The notes: a model not told the origin generated them from the sequence alone. 64,000 nucleotides of DNA from Bifidobacterium choladohabitans (GCF_016102005.1 NZ_JACFPL010000001.1:124001-188000), one strand, 5' to 3'; numbered from the stretch's first letter, positions 36,677-51,145 are shown. Numbers and translations: made by a program.

Positions 36677-38980
36677 TCAAGTCAGATCCTTGGGATCCAT
36701 CCGGAAGCGCAGCTCTCCTCGCCCACGGCCGGCCAGGTACTTGGCCTGAGCCTGCTTGAGATCATCAGCCAGCTTGTCCCGGCGGCCGGTGGGCACCCGG
36801 ACCAGGGCTCGCACCCTGTCCTGGGTTCCCTCCAGATAGCCGGCTTTCAGCGTGGACGGCGCCGGTATGGGCACAGGCCCAAGCAGGGCAGGGACAGGCT
36901 CAGGGCCAGCATCCGCCACAGCCTCCTGACCCGGCGCAATCCCGACGGCGTCCAACATCCAGACGACGGCCTCCCTTTCGCCCCAGATTGCAGCCATGCC
37001 GACCGCAGGGGGCATGGCGGTCAGCCGACGGTCCTCCAAATCGGCGGCGGCCAACACCGGCCCCTGCCAGGTCATCAGCGCCTGGGCCAGCTGAGGATCG
37101 CACTCCCCCAGCAGGAGCACCTGACCTCCCTGTGCCCGGGAGCGGCAGAAGGAGGCCACGCGCATCCAGGCTCCCAGGGTGTCCATACGAGCATCGACAC
37201 CAGGGGCATACAGGCTGGTCCAGGCGTCCAGAATGGCCACGGCATGGTATCCTCGCGACAACCGAGGCAGATGCGAATCGCCAGTGTCTGTATTGTTGCC
37301 ATCGACGCCCGAACCAACGACCCTGGGCTCGGCGCCCGGGGTGGCGATGACCAGACTGGGACGATCCTGTACACGCTCGACCACCCCACGGGGCTGGTTG
37401 GGCGAAGAGATGACGATGGGCACGTTTCTGAAGAGCATGCGCAGCTCCTGGGCCGTCCCGGCGGCGCCTACCCTGACCACCCGAAGCCGTGAGCTCCCGC
37501 AATCCGGGCAGGACCAGTCCGTAGCCGCAGCCCCGCACCAGGCGCATCGCGGCGCGCCAGGCCGCCTGGCCCGCAGGGGTCCGGTGCAACGCGGGCAACG
37601 AGCCTGATGATGGCAGCGAGCGCAACTCAGGCTTTCGAAAATGCCGTCCTGAGGAATGGACAGCAAAACCGGGCCACGCTCCAAGGCTTTGTTGATAACA
37701 GCGACAGCGGTATGAGGAACCCGGGCGCCCATGGTCGGGTCGGCCAGATGGCTCAGTTCCTCCCGGTTCAGCCAGCGAATCCAAGGCTGTAGGGTCGTCA
37801 CCGCAGGCCGGTCAAGCGTCAAAGCGGTGCCTGGACCGGTCACGCCAGAGTCTGCTTCGGCAGCCTCGGGCAGACTCTCCCAGTGGGAACGCACACTTCT
37901 GGCACGGGCCATGGCCAGGAAGACGCCGCCATGGGCACGCGCCCGCAGCCTCAACACCCCACGGGCGTTGGCGTATGGCATCATCCCGTCGGCATACTGG
38001 TAGCTGGCATCGTCCATCATAGCGAAGAGGGCTGGACCCTCCACCGGGGCGTACATCGCAGCCCGCAGCCCGATGGCGCAGCGGACCTGACCGGAAGCCA
38101 GGGCAAGGTAGGCCCTGTAGCGCTCGGCAGGAGCCATGCCGCTGTCCAGAATGGCGAAATCCCCGGACCAGCCGCGCGCCTCCTGTTGGCCAGGACCTGC
38201 GGTGACAGAAGGGCCAAAGGGGCGCAACCCAAGTTGCTGGAGGACTGCAGACAGGTGGACCACCTGACGGGTGCCCGGCAACACCATGACCGCCGATCTA
38301 CCGGCCAGCAGGGCGGCTATCAGCACCCTGGCAGCCAGCAGGGCGGCCTGGTCCATGCCAGGCAGAATGTCAGCCAAAAAGGCGGCGAAGACATCATCCT
38401 CCAGTGATTGATCCAGATGCTCCAGCCCCTGATAGCCCGGATCAATCCGCTGTTTCATATCCTTGTGTCGCTGGGCCAGCCCGGCCACCCAGGCGGGGTC
38501 GGACGCCAATCGGGGCTGACCGGGAACCAGCTGCTGCTCCTTGTCGATACGCGCCACACGAGGGGGAAGGGCCAGCCGCAGAATGTTGGCCTCGGTGCCC
38601 CCATAGGCTCTGGCGATGGCAGTGATGTCCGCGCGCAGGGAAGGTGAGATCAGGCTGCGATCCAGCACCACCCGCTCCAGGAAACGCAGGGATGCGCGGG
38701 GAACCTGGCTGTCTGCCACGCGTTCCCAGATGATGCCGTTGACCCTGCGCGCCCCGAACCGGACGCGAACCAGGCATCCCGGCTGTGCATGATCGTCCTG
38801 GTCGGCATCCACCAGATAATCGAAGGTCCCGCCCAGATGGGTGGCCTGCACGTCCAGCACCACCCGTGCCACAGGGAGTCCATCGGCCGGTCGGCGCGGA
38901 GGCTTCCTTCGACTGCTGTTCGAACGACGGCGTGGGGCAAGGCCATCCAGGGCGGGCTGACTGACGGCCTGCGAATCCAT
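36677..38980 (-). CDS. priA: PriA-like primosomal protein N' (helicase motifs degenerate)
   Basis: A 767-residue PriA homologue. The N-terminal 3'-DNA-binding domain includes ARVVLDVQATHLGGTFDYLV. The zinc-binding region is present (SCARCHHQARCPRCTGPLRA and CAWCGAAATDWSCPDCGSSR: eight Cys in CxxC pairs). The expected Walker A (GSGKTE) is absent; the corresponding stretch reads LLAGRSAVMVLPGTRQ, and DEEH is replaced by MMDDASYQY. It should still bind forked DNA in replication restart but probably cannot hydrolyse ATP for unwinding, as described for actinobacterial PriA. The start at 38980 has GAGGGGAG upstream; a start 36 bp earlier is not supported. Confidence 0.92.
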   Translation of the reverse strand: MDSQAVSQPALDGLAPRRRSNSSRRKPPRRPADGLPVARVVLDVQATHLGGTFDYLVDADQDDHAQPGCLVRVRFGARRVNGIIWERVADSQVPRASLRFLERVVLDRSLISPSLRADITAIARAYGGTEANILRLALPPRVARIDKEQQLVPGQPRLASDPAWVAGLAQRHKDMKQRIDPGYQGLEHLDQSLEDDVFAAFLADILPGMDQAALLAARVLIAALLAGRSAVMVLPGTRQVVHLSAVLQQLGLRPFGPSVTAGPGQQEARGWSGDFAILDSGMAPAERYRAYLALASGQVRCAIGLRAAMYAPVEGPALFAMMDDASYQYADGMMPYANARGVLRLRARAHGGVFLAMARARSVRSHWESLPEAAEADSGVTGPGTALTLDRPAVTTLQPWIRWLNREELSHLADPTMGARVPHTAVAVINKALERGPVLLSIPQDGIFESLSCARCHHQARCPRCTGPLRARRPGAPRCAWCGAAATDWSCPDCGSSRLRVVRVGAAGTAQELRMLFRNVPIVISSPNQPRGVVERVQDRPSLVIATPGAEPRVVGSGVDGNNTDTGDSHLPRLSRGYHAVAILDAWTSLYAPGVDARMDTLGAWMRVASFCRSRAQGGQVLLLGECDPQLAQALMTWQGPVLAAADLEDRRLTAMPPAVGMAAIWGEREAVVWMLDAVGIAPGQEAVADAGPEPVPALLGPVPIPAPSTLKAGYLEGTQDRVRALVRVPTGRRDKLADDLKQAQAKYLAGRGRGELRFRMDPKDLT

Positions 38981-39073
38981 GGATGCTCCCCTCGCTTTCA
39001 CAATTAAGAGAACCACGGCGGATTCCCCCAGTCGATGACCTGGAAACCCGCCGTGGCTCTTGACGAACAGCTA

Positions 39074-40294
39074 CTACCTGGTCATGCCGATGGCGGCCTT
39101 GAGCTCGCCCACCTTGTCCACCTGCTCCCAGGTGAAATCCGGGTCCTCCCGGCCGAAGTGCCCATATGCTGCAGTCTTGGCATAGATGGGTCTCAACAGA
39201 TCCAGCTCATCGATGATGGCAGCAGGCCGCAGGTCGAAGACCTCGCGCACGGCCTCCTGGATCTGCTCGCGGCTGACCCCCTGCTCGGTGCCATAGGTCT
39301 CCACGTTGACGCTGACCGGATCGGCCACGCCAATGGCATAGGCCACCTGGACCTCGACCTTGTGCGCCAGTCCAGCGGCCACGATGTTCTTGGCCACCCA
39401 ACGCGCAGCGTAGGCAGCGGACCGGTCGACCTTGCTGGGATCCTTGCCGGAGAAGGCGCCGCCTCCATGATGGGCCGCACCGCCATAGGTGTCCACGATG
39501 ATCTTGCGTCCGGTCAATCCTGCGTCAGCCGCTGGTCCGCCCAGAACAAAGGAACCGGTCGGATTGACCAGCACCCGGTAGCCCTGGTGCTCGACGGCCT
39601 TGCCACAGACGCGATCCAGAACGGGCGTGATGACATGCTCCATCAACTGCTCCTGCAGCCAGTCATGCCCCACCTCGGGATCATGCTGGGTGGAGATGAG
39701 GACCGTGTCCACACGGCGGGGGCGGTCATCCTGATCGTATTCGATGGTGACCTGGGTCTTGCCGTCGGGGCGCAAATGAGGGATTATCCCCTCCTTGCGG
39801 ACCTGTGCCAGCCGGAAGGCCAGCTGGTGGGCCAGATAGATGGGCAGGGGCATGAGCGTATCGGTTTCATCGCAGGCGTAGCCGAACATGACGCCCTGGT
39901 CGCCGGCCCCCTGGGACTGGTAGCGCTCCTCGCGTGTGGCGGCGCTCTCCTGGCTGGCCGACAGCCGTTCCACACCCTGGTTGATTTCCTTGCTCTGCTC
40001 GCTCAGAGCCACGGTCACGCCGCAGGAATCCGCGTCCAGTCCAATATCGGATGAGGTGTAGCCGATCCTGCGCAGCACCGACCGGACCTGGGACTGAATA
40101 TCCGTGTAGCCCTGTGATGAGACCTCTCCGAAGACGAAGAAGAGGCCAGTGGCCGCCGAGGTCTCCACAGCCACATGCGAATGCGGATCCTGGGCGATCA
40201 GATCGTCCAGGATGGCATCGGAAATCTGGTCGCAGACCTTGTCTGGATGGCCCTCGGTCACTGATTCAGCCGAAATCAGCCGTCGCTCTGTCAT
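39074..40294 (-). CDS. metK: S-adenosylmethionine synthetase
   Basis: A 406-residue MetK beginning [20 protein letters not shown], with the ATP/methionine site, [20 protein letters not shown] and the P-loop-like [20 protein letters not shown]. It condenses methionine with ATP to give SAM. The ATG at 40294 follows AAAGGTG by 6 bp; the GTG three codons upstream overlaps that site. No SAM riboswitch was seen in the short upstream gap. Confidence 0.97.
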   Translation of the reverse strand: MTERRLISAESVTEGHPDKVCDQISDAILDDLIAQDPHSHVAVETSAATGLFFVFGEVSSQGYTDIQSQVRSVLRRIGYTSSDIGLDADSCGVTVALSEQSKEINQGVERLSASQESAATREERYQSQGAGDQGVMFGYACDETDTLMPLPIYLAHQLAFRLAQVRKEGIIPHLRPDGKTQVTIEYDQDDRPRRVDTVLISTQHDPEVGHDWLQEQLMEHVITPVLDRVCGKAVEHQGYRVLVNPTGSFVLGGPAADAGLTGRKIIVDTYGGAAHHGGGAFSGKDPSKVDRSAAYAARWVAKNIVAAGLAHKVEVQVAYAIGVADPVSVNVETYGTEQGVSREQIQEAVREVFDLRPAAIIDELDLLRPIYAKTAAYGHFGREDPDFTWEQVDKVGELKAAIGMTR

Positions 40295-40355
40295 TTCATT
40301 CACCTTTGTCTAGAAACCATCACCGCCCGAGAACCCTGCAATGAGAGTCGAAGGC

Positions 40356-40640
40356 TCAGTTGCCTTCGCTCAGATCGTCCTCGCCCAGGGTCTCCTCAAG
40401 CAGGCCCTCGTTGATCTCACGGAAGGCGATGGACAGGGGTTTCTCCTGGTTCTGGTACTCGACCAGCGGGCCGACGTTCTGCAGCAGGCCCTCATTGAGC
40501 TGGGTGAAATAGGAATTGATCTGACGGGCCCGCTTGGCCGCGAAGATAGAGAGTGCATACTTCGAATCGGCGTGCTTCATGAGGTCGTCGATGGGAGGAT
40601 TCGCAAATCCCTGCGGATGGGGCTCGGTACCGAATGCCAT
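40356..40640 (-). CDS. rpoZ: RNA polymerase omega subunit
   Basis: A 94-residue Rpo[21 protein letters not shown] then [20 protein letters not shown] (the conserved A-KRARQIN-Y motif that contacts beta prime), and [15 protein letters not shown] at the end. It stabilises the polymerase core. The start at 40640 is canonical; an in-frame GTG-led 11-residue extension is not conserved. It belongs to the metK-priA-fmt direction. Confidence 0.95.
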   Translation of the reverse strand: MAFGTEPHPQGFANPPIDDLMKHADSKYALSIFAAKRARQINSYFTQLNEGLLQNVGPLVEYQNQEKPLSIAFREINEGLLEETLGEDDLSEGN

Positions 40641-40818
40641 AAGATGTTTCTCCAATTCAACTGGATGAACCATTCATTCAATCTGAATGATTTTACCGCC
40701 CGGGCTCGATTTTAGCCTCGGATGCTTCTCTGCCGGAAAAAGCAGGGCAAAAAGGCCGAAAATTCCAACATGTGGTCATGACCAACCCGTCGATGCCCGC
40801 AATCACTTGAATAAAACT

Positions 40819-42678
40819 ATGCAGATGCGATCAGCCAAGTTGATGAAGGAACGAGAGTTCGCGGGCGCCCGTGCTCTCTATCGTGCCGCTGGCGTCAAGG
40901 GTGAGGACTTCGGCAAGCCCATCGTGGCCATCGCCAATTCCTTCTCCGAATTCGTGCCCGGCCACGTCCACCTGAACAAGGTGGGGCGTCTGGTCTCCAA
41001 AGCCGTCAAGGAAGCGGGCGGCATCCCCCGCGAGTTCAACACCATCGCCGTGGACGACGGCATCGCCATGGGTCATACCGGCATGCTCTACTCCCTGCCC
41101 AGCCGTGACCTGATAGCGGACGCCGTGGAATACTCGGTCAACGCCCACTGCGCCGATGCCCTGATCTGCATTTCCAACTGTGACAAGATCACCCCCGGCA
41201 TGCTCATGGCCGCTCTGCGTCTGAACATCCCCACGGTCTTCGTCTCCGGCGGCCCCATGGAGGCCGGACGTACCGTCATGCCCGATGGAACAGTCCAAGA
41301 GAGCACCGACCTGATCGATGTCATGTACGCCTCGGCCGATGACAGCATCGATGATGAAGGTCTGCTGGCCCTGGAGAAGACGGTCTGCCCCACCTGTGGT
41401 TCCTGCGCCGGCATGTTCACCGCCAACTCCATGAACTGCCTGACCGAGGCCATGGGTCTGGCCTTGCCCGGCAACGGCACCACCCTGGCCTCACACACAG
41501 CCCGGAAGATGCTCTTCGAGCGGGCAGGCAAGCTGGTTGTCGAGATTGCCAACCGGTACTACCAGGATGACGACGACTCGGTCCTGCCGCGTTCCATCGC
41601 CACCAAGAAAGCCTTCGAAAACGCCATGACCATGGATGTGGCCATGGGCGGATCGACCAACACCGTCCTACACATCCTGGCCGCCGCACAGTCGGCGGAT
41701 GTGGACTTCACCCTGGACGACATCGAGCGCATCTCCCACACGGTCCCCTGCATCTGCAAGGCCTCCCCCTCCGGAGACTGGGAGATATCCGACGTCCACC
41801 GGGCCGGCGGCATCTGCGGCATCCTGGGCGAACTGGACCGTGGCGGGGTCCTCCACCAGGACACACATTCCATTGACTACCCGGACCTGGAGTCCAAGCT
41901 CAACGACTGGGACATCATGCGCCCCACCTGCCTGGACCAGGCCAAGGAGCTCTACCACGCAGCGCCCGGACACATCACCTCCCCCGAGCCCTTCAACCAG
42001 TCCAAGGAGTGGGAGGACCTGGACACCGACCGTGTCAACGGCGCCATTCACGACCTGGATCACCCGGCTGTCTCCGAAGGCGGCCTGGCTATACTACGGG
42101 GCAATCTGGCCCCCGATGGCTGCGTGGTCAAGACCGCAGGCGTGCCCAAGGAGATCTGGAACTTCCGCGGACCGGCCCTGGTGGTCGAATCGCAGGAACA
42201 GGCCGTGGAGGTCATACTCAACGGCACCCTGCACAAGGGTCAGGCCCTGGTCATCCGTTACGAGGGACCCAAGGGCGGACCAGGCATGCAGGAGATGCTC
42301 TACCCCACCTCATTCGTCAAGGGCAAGGGCATCGGCAAGGACGTGGCCCTGCTGACCGACGGCCGCTACTCCGGCGGCTCATCAGGCCTGGCCATCGGCC
42401 ATATCGCTCCCGAAGCAGCCAACAAGGGCCCCATCGCCCTGATCCGCAACGGCGACATGATCCGCATCGACATCCCCAACAGGCGTGTAGACGTCGAGCT
42501 GAGCGACGAGGAACTCGCCCAGCGCCGCGCAGAGCTGGAGGCCGGTGAAGGTTATGTGGCCCACAGGGACCGCAAGGTCTCCCTGGCTCTGAAGGCCTAC
42601 GCCGCCTTCGCCCGCTCGGCAGACAAGGGCGCAACCCGCGACCCGGATCTGATCAACCAACTTTCGGGTCTGGACTGA
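40819..42678 (+). CDS. ilvD: Dihydroxy-acid dehydratase
   Basis: A 619-residue IlvD of the branched-chain amino-acid pathway: dehydrates 2,3-dihydroxy-isovalerate/-methylvalerate. Fe-S ligating cysteines are in [20 protein letters not shown] and [20 protein letters not shown], and [20 protein letters not shown] is the C-terminal active-site block. The start at 40819 ([20 protein letters not shown]) is chosen by homology; the upstream in-frame sequence is not conserved and the ribosome-binding site is weak. It is the only plus-strand gene in 29-54 kb, placed between rpoZ and gmk. Confidence 0.96.
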   Translation: MQMRSAKLMKEREFAGARALYRAAGVKGEDFGKPIVAIANSFSEFVPGHVHLNKVGRLVSKAVKEAGGIPREFNTIAVDDGIAMGHTGMLYSLPSRDLIADAVEYSVNAHCADALICISNCDKITPGMLMAALRLNIPTVFVSGGPMEAGRTVMPDGTVQESTDLIDVMYASADDSIDDEGLLALEKTVCPTCGSCAGMFTANSMNCLTEAMGLALPGNGTTLASHTARKMLFERAGKLVVEIANRYYQDDDDSVLPRSIATKKAFENAMTMDVAMGGSTNTVLHILAAAQSADVDFTLDDIERISHTVPCICKASPSGDWEISDVHRAGGICGILGELDRGGVLHQDTHSIDYPDLESKLNDWDIMRPTCLDQAKELYHAAPGHITSPEPFNQSKEWEDLDTDRVNGAIHDLDHPAVSEGGLAILRGNLAPDGCVVKTAGVPKEIWNFRGPALVVESQEQAVEVILNGTLHKGQALVIRYEGPKGGPGMQEMLYPTSFVKGKGIGKDVALLTDGRYSGGSSGLAIGHIAPEAANKGPIALIRNGDMIRIDIPNRRVDVELSDEELAQRRAELEAGEGYVAHRDRKVSLALKAYAAFARSADKGATRDPDLINQLSGLD

Positions 42679-42687
42679 TAGACCAAA

Positions 42688-42727
42688 ATCCCCCAATCGG
42701 GCTCTCACTCGATTGGGGGATTTTTGC
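42688..42727. terminator. Bidirectional terminator between ilvD and gmk
   Basis: ATCCCCCAATCG-N10-CGATTGGGGGAT followed by TTTTTG on the plus strand; on the minus strand the stem is followed by TTTTGG. It serves ilvD (stop at 42678) and probably gmk (stop at 42753). Confidence 0.93.
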
Positions 42728-42752
42728 CTCTTCTGAAATAAAGGCCAGGTGC

Positions 42753-43400
42753 TCAGAGACCGTATTCCTTGGCGATTACCTCCCAGAGCGCCTGGGCTGC
42801 CTTATCCACGCTGTCGTTGACTATGACCTGGTCGAACTGATCCTCTGAGGCCAGTTCCACCTTGGCGGTCTCCAGCCTGCGGGCCCGCTGCTCCTCATTT
42901 TCGGTTCCCCGCATGTTCAGCCTGGTGACCAGGTCCTGGAATGATGGCGGTGCCAGGAAGACGTAGAACACTTCCAGGCCCAGCTCCCCCGCCCGTTGGC
43001 GGACACGATGCGCCCCCTGCAGATCAATCTCCAGAATCGTGGGCACCCCTGCCGCCAAATGATTCAGAACCGGCTGCAGCGGGGTGCCATAGTGGGACAT
43101 GCCATGGACCAGGGCGGTCTCCAGAAAGTCCCCAGCGGCCTCCCTGCGGGCAAACTCCTGTTCATCCATGAACCAGTAGGTGATGCCGTCCTTTTCGCCC
43201 GGACGCGGTGCCCGAGTGGTGGCCGAGACGGAGACCCAGACCTCAGGGTGGGCATGGCGCAGGGCCGCCTCCACAGTGCCCTTGCCTACGGCCGTGGGCC
43301 CCGTCAGCACGATCAGCCGGCCGCCCGCCTTCCCTGGATCTCCGGTCTGTTCCCCCGAAGAGTCCTGACTCGACATGTCGGCACCGTTGATCGCTGACAC
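42753..43400 (-). CDS. gmk: Guanylate kinase
   Basis: About 215 residues: P-loop VLTGPTAVGKGTVEAALR (~residue 32), WVSVSATTRAPRPGEKDGIT (GMP-binding) and YFFLA-like VFYVFLAPPSFQDLVTRLNM. It phosphorylates GMP to GDP. The start is uncertain: GTG at 43400 has AAGGAA 6 bp upstream and gives a ~28-residue Ser/Gly-rich extension; GTG at 43406 or ATG at 43376 are alternatives. It follows carB in the same direction. Confidence 0.94.
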   Translation of the reverse strand: MSAINGADMSSQDSSGEQTGDPGKAGGRLIVLTGPTAVGKGTVEAALRHAHPEVWVSVSATTRAPRPGEKDGITYWFMDEQEFARREAAGDFLETALVHGMSHYGTPLQPVLNHLAAGVPTILEIDLQGAHRVRQRAGELGLEVFYVFLAPPSFQDLVTRLNMRGTENEEQRARRLETAKVELASEDQFDQVIVNDSVDKAAQALWEVIAKEYGL

Positions 43401-43473
43401 GGCCACTTCCTTTCCTAAAGGTCATCCTCCGGCATATCCGGACCGGAATATGGGTCAATCATATAGCCAGTAC

Positions 43474-46840
<3,367 letters not shown>

Positions 46841-46848
<8 letters not shown>

Positions 46849-48103
46849 GTGCCTTCCCTTCCTTGGCGTTCTGCATCAACGTGACGAACCTGTCAAACAG
46901 ATAGGAGGCATCGTGCGGACCAGCCGCCGCCTCCGGATGATATTGAACGGAGAAGGCCGGAATATCCAGGCATTCCAGACCTTCGACCACTCCATCGTTA
47001 AGATCGACATGAGAGACCCGGACTCGACCATATCGACCTTGACCATAGGGCGAGGGCACCGGGTCCCCCTTGGGCGCCTGGACTGCGAATCCGTGATTAT
47101 GCGCGGTGATCTCAACCTTGCCGGTGCTCAGATCCATAACCGGCTGGTTGATGCCGCGATGGCCGAATTTCAGCTTGTAGGTCTCGAAACCCAGGGCACG
47201 GCCCAGAAGCTGGTTGCCCAGGCAGATGCCGAAGAAGGGCAGCCTTGCATCAAGCACCTGACGCAGGAGGGCCACCTCATGATCGGCCGTAGAGGGGTCG
47301 CCGGGACCGTTGGAGAAGAAGACGCCATCCGGATTCAGCGAGTGGATGGTCTCCATGGTGGTGCCCACGGGCAGCAGGTGGACCCTGCATCCGCGCTCGG
47401 CCAGCCGATGAGGGGTCATGGCCTTGATGCCAAGGTCTACAGCGGCCACCGTGCAGAACGGCTCCCTATCCTGGTATTGGCCACAGGGCTCCACCGTATA
47501 GGGATGGTCGGTACTGACCTCTCCGGTCAGGTGGGAGCCACCCATGGTCGGCGCCTGTCTGACTCGATCCAAGAGACTTTGGATGCTGGCATCGTCCAGG
47601 GCCGATCCGGAAAAAATACCGGCCCGCATGACGCCCGCTGAACGCAGATGCCGCACGAGCCGGCGAGTATCTATGCCGCTGATCCCGACGATGCCTTGAT
47701 CGATCATCTCCCCTTGGAGACCGCCTGTAGCCCGCCAATTGCTGAAAGTGGGACTGGGCTCCCGGACCACATATCCAGCCACCCATATCCGTGAGGACTC
47801 ACCGTCCTCCCCGTTGACACCGGTATTGCCGATGTGCGGAAATGTCTGTACTACAATCTGTCTGTCATAGCTGGGATCGGTCAGGGTCTCCTGGTATCCG
47901 GTCATCCCCGTGGCGAATACGACCTCACCGATAGTGCTGCCCAGTGCCCCGAAGGCCTTTCCCTCATACACCTGGCCGTCCTCCAGCAGAAGGATGGCGG
48001 AATCGGAGAAACGACGATCGGAGGCGATGGCGTTGGTGTCCTTCAGGTTCACCGAACCCCCTTGTTTGCCGTGGATATTCGCACCCATATTAATGACCCC
48101 CAT
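46841..48103 (-). CDS. carA: Carbamoyl-phosphate synthase small subunit
   Basis: A ~420-residue glutaminase subunit. The N-terminal domain includes [20 protein letters not shown] and [20 protein letters not shown]. The class I GATase domain has the nucleophile Cys in [20 protein letters not shown] (usual GICLGHQ is GICLGNQ here) and NHGFAV with [14 protein letters not shown]. The first ~30 residues are not conserved; ATG at 48088, 8 bp after GGGGGTC, is an alternative start. Translation is coupled with carB. Confidence 0.95.
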
Positions 48104-48185
48104 GGATCATGCCGAACGGATTGTTCAGGGAATGGTTGAGCAACCCTTGCCGCAAGCTCAACTGATCTCCCGGCTTGAATATGGC

Positions 48186-48233
48186 AAAAGGCCGACCGAT
48201 GCCCTGACAGCCAGCGGACATCGGTCGGCCTTT
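48186..48233 (-). terminator. Hairpin terminator after nusB
   Basis: AAAGGCCGACCGATG at 48187-48201 pairs perfectly with CATCGGTCGGCCTTT ending at 48233, a 15-bp stem with a 17-bp loop, located 15 bp after the nusB stop on the minus strand. On that strand it is followed by TTGCC, a poor T-run. Confidence 0.8.
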
Positions 48234-48247
48234 ACCCGGATCTTTGC

Positions 48248-48928
48248 TCAGTCGCCTGACAGGCGATCCGCATCCGTGGCCAGTTCCCCCGGCAGGGTCA
48301 GTTTCAGCTGGTCCAAGCTGGGGGCCGACTGGTCGACATCCCCTCTTTCAGGTGCAGGTGTTGCCGATTCCGACTTGCTGCCAGCATGGTCATCCCCAGA
48401 GGGGACCGGCCCGGTGGATACGACCCCTGCTTTTGGCCTATCTGATTCATCATCCGAAGCGTCCGCATCGGCCTCGGCATCAGCCAGTGCGGCAATCCGA
48501 TCGGCTTGCTCACGACGAGCCTGATGCTCATCCTTCTCCTGCTCCAGGGCGCTCAGAACGCCATGGATGAAAGAGGGTGCATCGGCATCCGACAGGGTCT
48601 TGGCCAGGGACAGGGCCTCATCGATGGCCACCTTGTCGGGAACATCAGGATTGTAGAGCATCTCCCAGGCGGCGATACGCAGAATGTTGCGGTCGATGGC
48701 GTGCATGCGGCTCAGCGGCCACCGGGTGGAGTGGGCCTGTAGGGCATCGTCGATGTGCTGACGATGCCCAGCCACACCCTCAACGATGGTCACGGCATAG
48801 GCGGGCAGAGGTGTCTGCGCCCCCGGCCGAGCCTTGCGCTCCTCCAACAGGGAGAGGAAATCCTGGCTCTTCTCATCGGCCTCATACAGGGTGTTCAAGG
48901 CCCGCTTGCGGGCTGTGGAACGTGCCAT
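48248..48928 (-). CDS. nusB: Transcription antitermination factor NusB (long acidic tail)
   Basis: A 226-residue protein. Residues 1-~140 are the NusB fold (MARSTARKRALNTLYEADEK, IDRNILRIAAWEMLYNPDVP, KVAIDEALSLAKTLSDADAP). It binds boxA RNA with NusE/S10 in rRNA antitermination. The last ~85 residues (ADAEADADASDDESDRPKAG onward) are an acidic, Ser/Asp-rich probably disordered tail beyond the usual ~140-160 residues. The start at 48928 is canonical. It follows efp by 22 bp. Confidence 0.93.
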   Translation of the reverse strand: MARSTARKRALNTLYEADEKSQDFLSLLEERKARPGAQTPLPAYAVTIVEGVAGHRQHIDDALQAHSTRWPLSRMHAIDRNILRIAAWEMLYNPDVPDKVAIDEALSLAKTLSDADAPSFIHGVLSALEQEKDEHQARREQADRIAALADAEADADASDDESDRPKAGVVSTGPVPSGDDHAGSKSESATPAPERGDVDQSAPSLDQLKLTLPGELATDADRLSGD

Positions 48929-48950
48929 GGATGTGTGGTTTCCGCCTTGC

Positions 48951-49514
48951 TCAGTTCTCACGGCCCAGGTAGGAGCCGTCGCGGGTATCCACCTTGACCT
49001 TCTCGCCCTCGCCTACGAAGAGGGGCACCTGAATCTCGGCCCCTGTCTCCACAGTGGCGGGCTTGGTGCCGGCGTTGGAGCGGTTGCCCTGGACGCCGGG
49101 CTCGGTTGCAGTCACGGTCAGCACCACGGATGCAGGCAGCTCCACGGACAGGGGGTTGCCGTCATGGAAGCTGATGATGCAGTCTGTGCCCTCAAGCAGG
49201 AAGCGCTCCTGATCGCCGACCAGGGCTTCGGGGATGTTGACCTGCTCGTAGGTGTTCATGTCCATGAAGACGAAGGAGTCACCGTCCCGGTAGGAGTACT
49301 GCATGGTCCGGTTGTCGACGGTCTCGAAGTCCATCTTCATGCCCGCATTGAAGGTGCGGTCCACGATCTTGCCCGAGAGGACGTCCTTGATGGTCGTGCG
49401 CACGAAGGCCGGCCCCTTGCCCGGCTTCACATGCTGGAACTTGATGACGGTCCAAAGCTTGCCGTCCAGGTTGATGACCGATCCGTTCTTGATGTCGTTG
49501 GAAGTCTGTGCCAC
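48951..49514 (-). CDS. efp: Elongation factor P
   Basis: A 187-residue EF-P with three beta-barrel domains: [20 protein letters not shown], the tip loop [20 protein letters not shown] carrying the KPGKG lysine that reaches the ribosomal P site, and C-terminal [20 protein letters not shown]. It relieves stalling at polyproline. No EpmA/EarP modification enzyme is visible here. The ribosome-binding site lies just upstream (GAGGTGG). Confidence 0.96.
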   Translation of the reverse strand: MAQTSNDIKNGSVINLDGKLWTVIKFQHVKPGKGPAFVRTTIKDVLSGKIVDRTFNAGMKMDFETVDNRTMQYSYRDGDSFVFMDMNTYEQVNIPEALVGDQERFLLEGTDCIISFHDGNPLSVELPASVVLTVTATEPGVQGNRSNAGTKPATVETGAEIQVPLFVGEGEKVKVDTRDGSYLGREN

Positions 49515-49682
49515 CTTGATACCACCTCATTCTGATGAACGTTCCTTCGGAGGGCTCCTGGCCATCTGCCGAAAGCACCGGGCCACACAGGATCCGGCCC
49601 GCTCGCGATAAATCCTCGCCTATTATGCCACGGCGCATGAACACCGCAATCGGCCCAGTGGCGAATCTGGCCGGATATGGGC

Positions 49683-49717
49683 GGGGCCCGGAATCACAGG
49701 AAGGATTCCGGGCCCCG
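49683..49717 (-). terminator. Hairpin after tuf
   Basis: GGGGCCCGGAATC pairs perfectly with GATTCCGGGCCCC around an 9-bp loop, about 33 bp beyond the tuf stop. There is no T-run on the minus strand, so it may be a factor-assisted terminator or an RNA-stabilising hairpin. Confidence 0.65.
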
Positions 49718-49750
49718 TCATTGGATTGTGTCGACAAGCGACAGGCAATC

Positions 49751-50950
49751 CTACTCGATGACCTTGGTGACTCGACCTGAGCCGACCGTGTGGCCGCCTT
49801 CACGAACAGCGAAGGTCAGGCCCTCCTCCATGGCGACGGGCTGGATCAGCTCGACGGAGAAGGTGGCGTGATCGCCGGGCTGAACCATCTCCACGCCCTC
49901 GGGCAGGGTGATGACGCCGGTGACGTCGGTGGTCCGGAAGTAGAACTGCGGACGGTAGTTGGAGAAGAACGGCGAGTGGCGTCCACCCTCGTCCTTGGTC
50001 AGCACGTAGACCTCGCCCTCGAACTTGTGGTGGGGGGTCACGGTGCCGGGAGCAGCCACGACCTGGCCGCGCTCGACATCCTCACGGCCGATGCCGCGCA
50101 GCAGCAGACCGGTGTTGTCGCCAGCCTCGGCCTCGTCCATCTGCTTGTGGAAGGTCTCGATGGAGGTGACGGTGGTGGACTGGGTGTCCCGCAGGCCGAC
50201 AATCTCCACGTTGGTGTTCACGGGCAGCTTGCCGCGCTCGACACGACCGGTCACCACGGTGCCACGGCCGGAGATGGTGAAGACATCCTCGATGGGCATC
50301 AGGAAGGGCTTGTCCAGGTCGTGGACCGGGGTGGGGATGTAGTCGTCGACGGCATCCATGAGGTCCTTGATGGTCTGAACCCACTTGTCGTGGTCAGGGG
50401 CATCGTCATGCAGGGCGCCATAGGCGGAGGTGCGGATGACGGGGCAGTCGCGGTCGAAACCGTTCTCGTCAAGCAGATCGCGGACTTCCTCCTCGACCAG
50501 CTCGATCAGCTCTTCGTCGTCGACCATGTCGCACTTGTTCAGGGCGACCAGGATCTTCGGCACGCCGACCTGGCGGGCCAGCAGCACGTGCTCGCGGGTC
50601 TGGGCCATGGGGCCGTCGGTGGCGGCGACCACCAGGATGGCGCCATCCATCTGAGCAGCGCCGGTGATCATGTTCTTGACGAAGTCGGCGTGTCCGGGGC
50701 AGTCCACGTGGGCGTAATGGCGCTTGGCGGTCTGGTACTCGATGTGCGCGATGTTGATGGTGATGCCGCGCTCCTTCTCCTCAGGAGCAGCATCAATCTG
50801 AGCGAAATCGTACTCGGGGTTGACGTCCGGGTACTCCTCATGCAGCACCTTGGAGATGGCCGCGGTCAGGGTGGTCTTGCCGTGATCGACGTGGCCGATG
50901 GTGCCAATGTTAACGTGCGGCTTGGTCCGCTCGTACTTTTCCTTTGCCAT
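49751..50950 (-). CDS. tuf: Elongation factor Tu
   Basis: A 399-residue EF-Tu, [21 protein letters not shown]1 is [10 protein letters not shown]3 is [21 protein letters not shown]4 is NKCD. Delivers aminoacyl-tRNA to the ribosome. The start at 50950 is canonical; upstream in-frame sequence reads as leader. It is the last gene of the str operon, about 195 bp from fusA. Confidence 0.98.
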   Translation of the reverse strand: MAKEKYERTKPHVNIGTIGHVDHGKTTLTAAISKVLHEEYPDVNPEYDFAQIDAAPEEKERGITINIAHIEYQTAKRHYAHVDCPGHADFVKNMITGAAQMDGAILVVAATDGPMAQTREHVLLARQVGVPKILVALNKCDMVDDEELIELVEEEVRDLLDENGFDRDCPVIRTSAYGALHDDAPDHDKWVQTIKDLMDAVDDYIPTPVHDLDKPFLMPIEDVFTISGRGTVVTGRVERGKLPVNTNVEIVGLRDTQSTTVTSIETFHKQMDEAEAGDNTGLLLRGIGREDVERGQVVAAPGTVTPHHKFEGEVYVLTKDEGGRHSPFFSNYRPQFYFRTTDVTGVITLPEGVEMVQPGDHATFSVELIQPVAMEEGLTFAVREGGHTVGSGRVTKVIE

Positions 50951-51145
50951 TGTGTTTTGTCCTCCTGGACGTCTCGTAGGTTGCCTGCGCGAACCACGCA
51001 CAGAGCACTCGCTACATATTACTGGGTTATCGGGTTCTTTGCCACTTTTGCCCTCCGCCCAGTCAGCGCTACAAGAGTGTAACGCCGACTTGTGACAGAA
51101 GAGCCTTTTTGCGCGGGCCCGCCGTGGCGGCGGACCGGACCGGCA

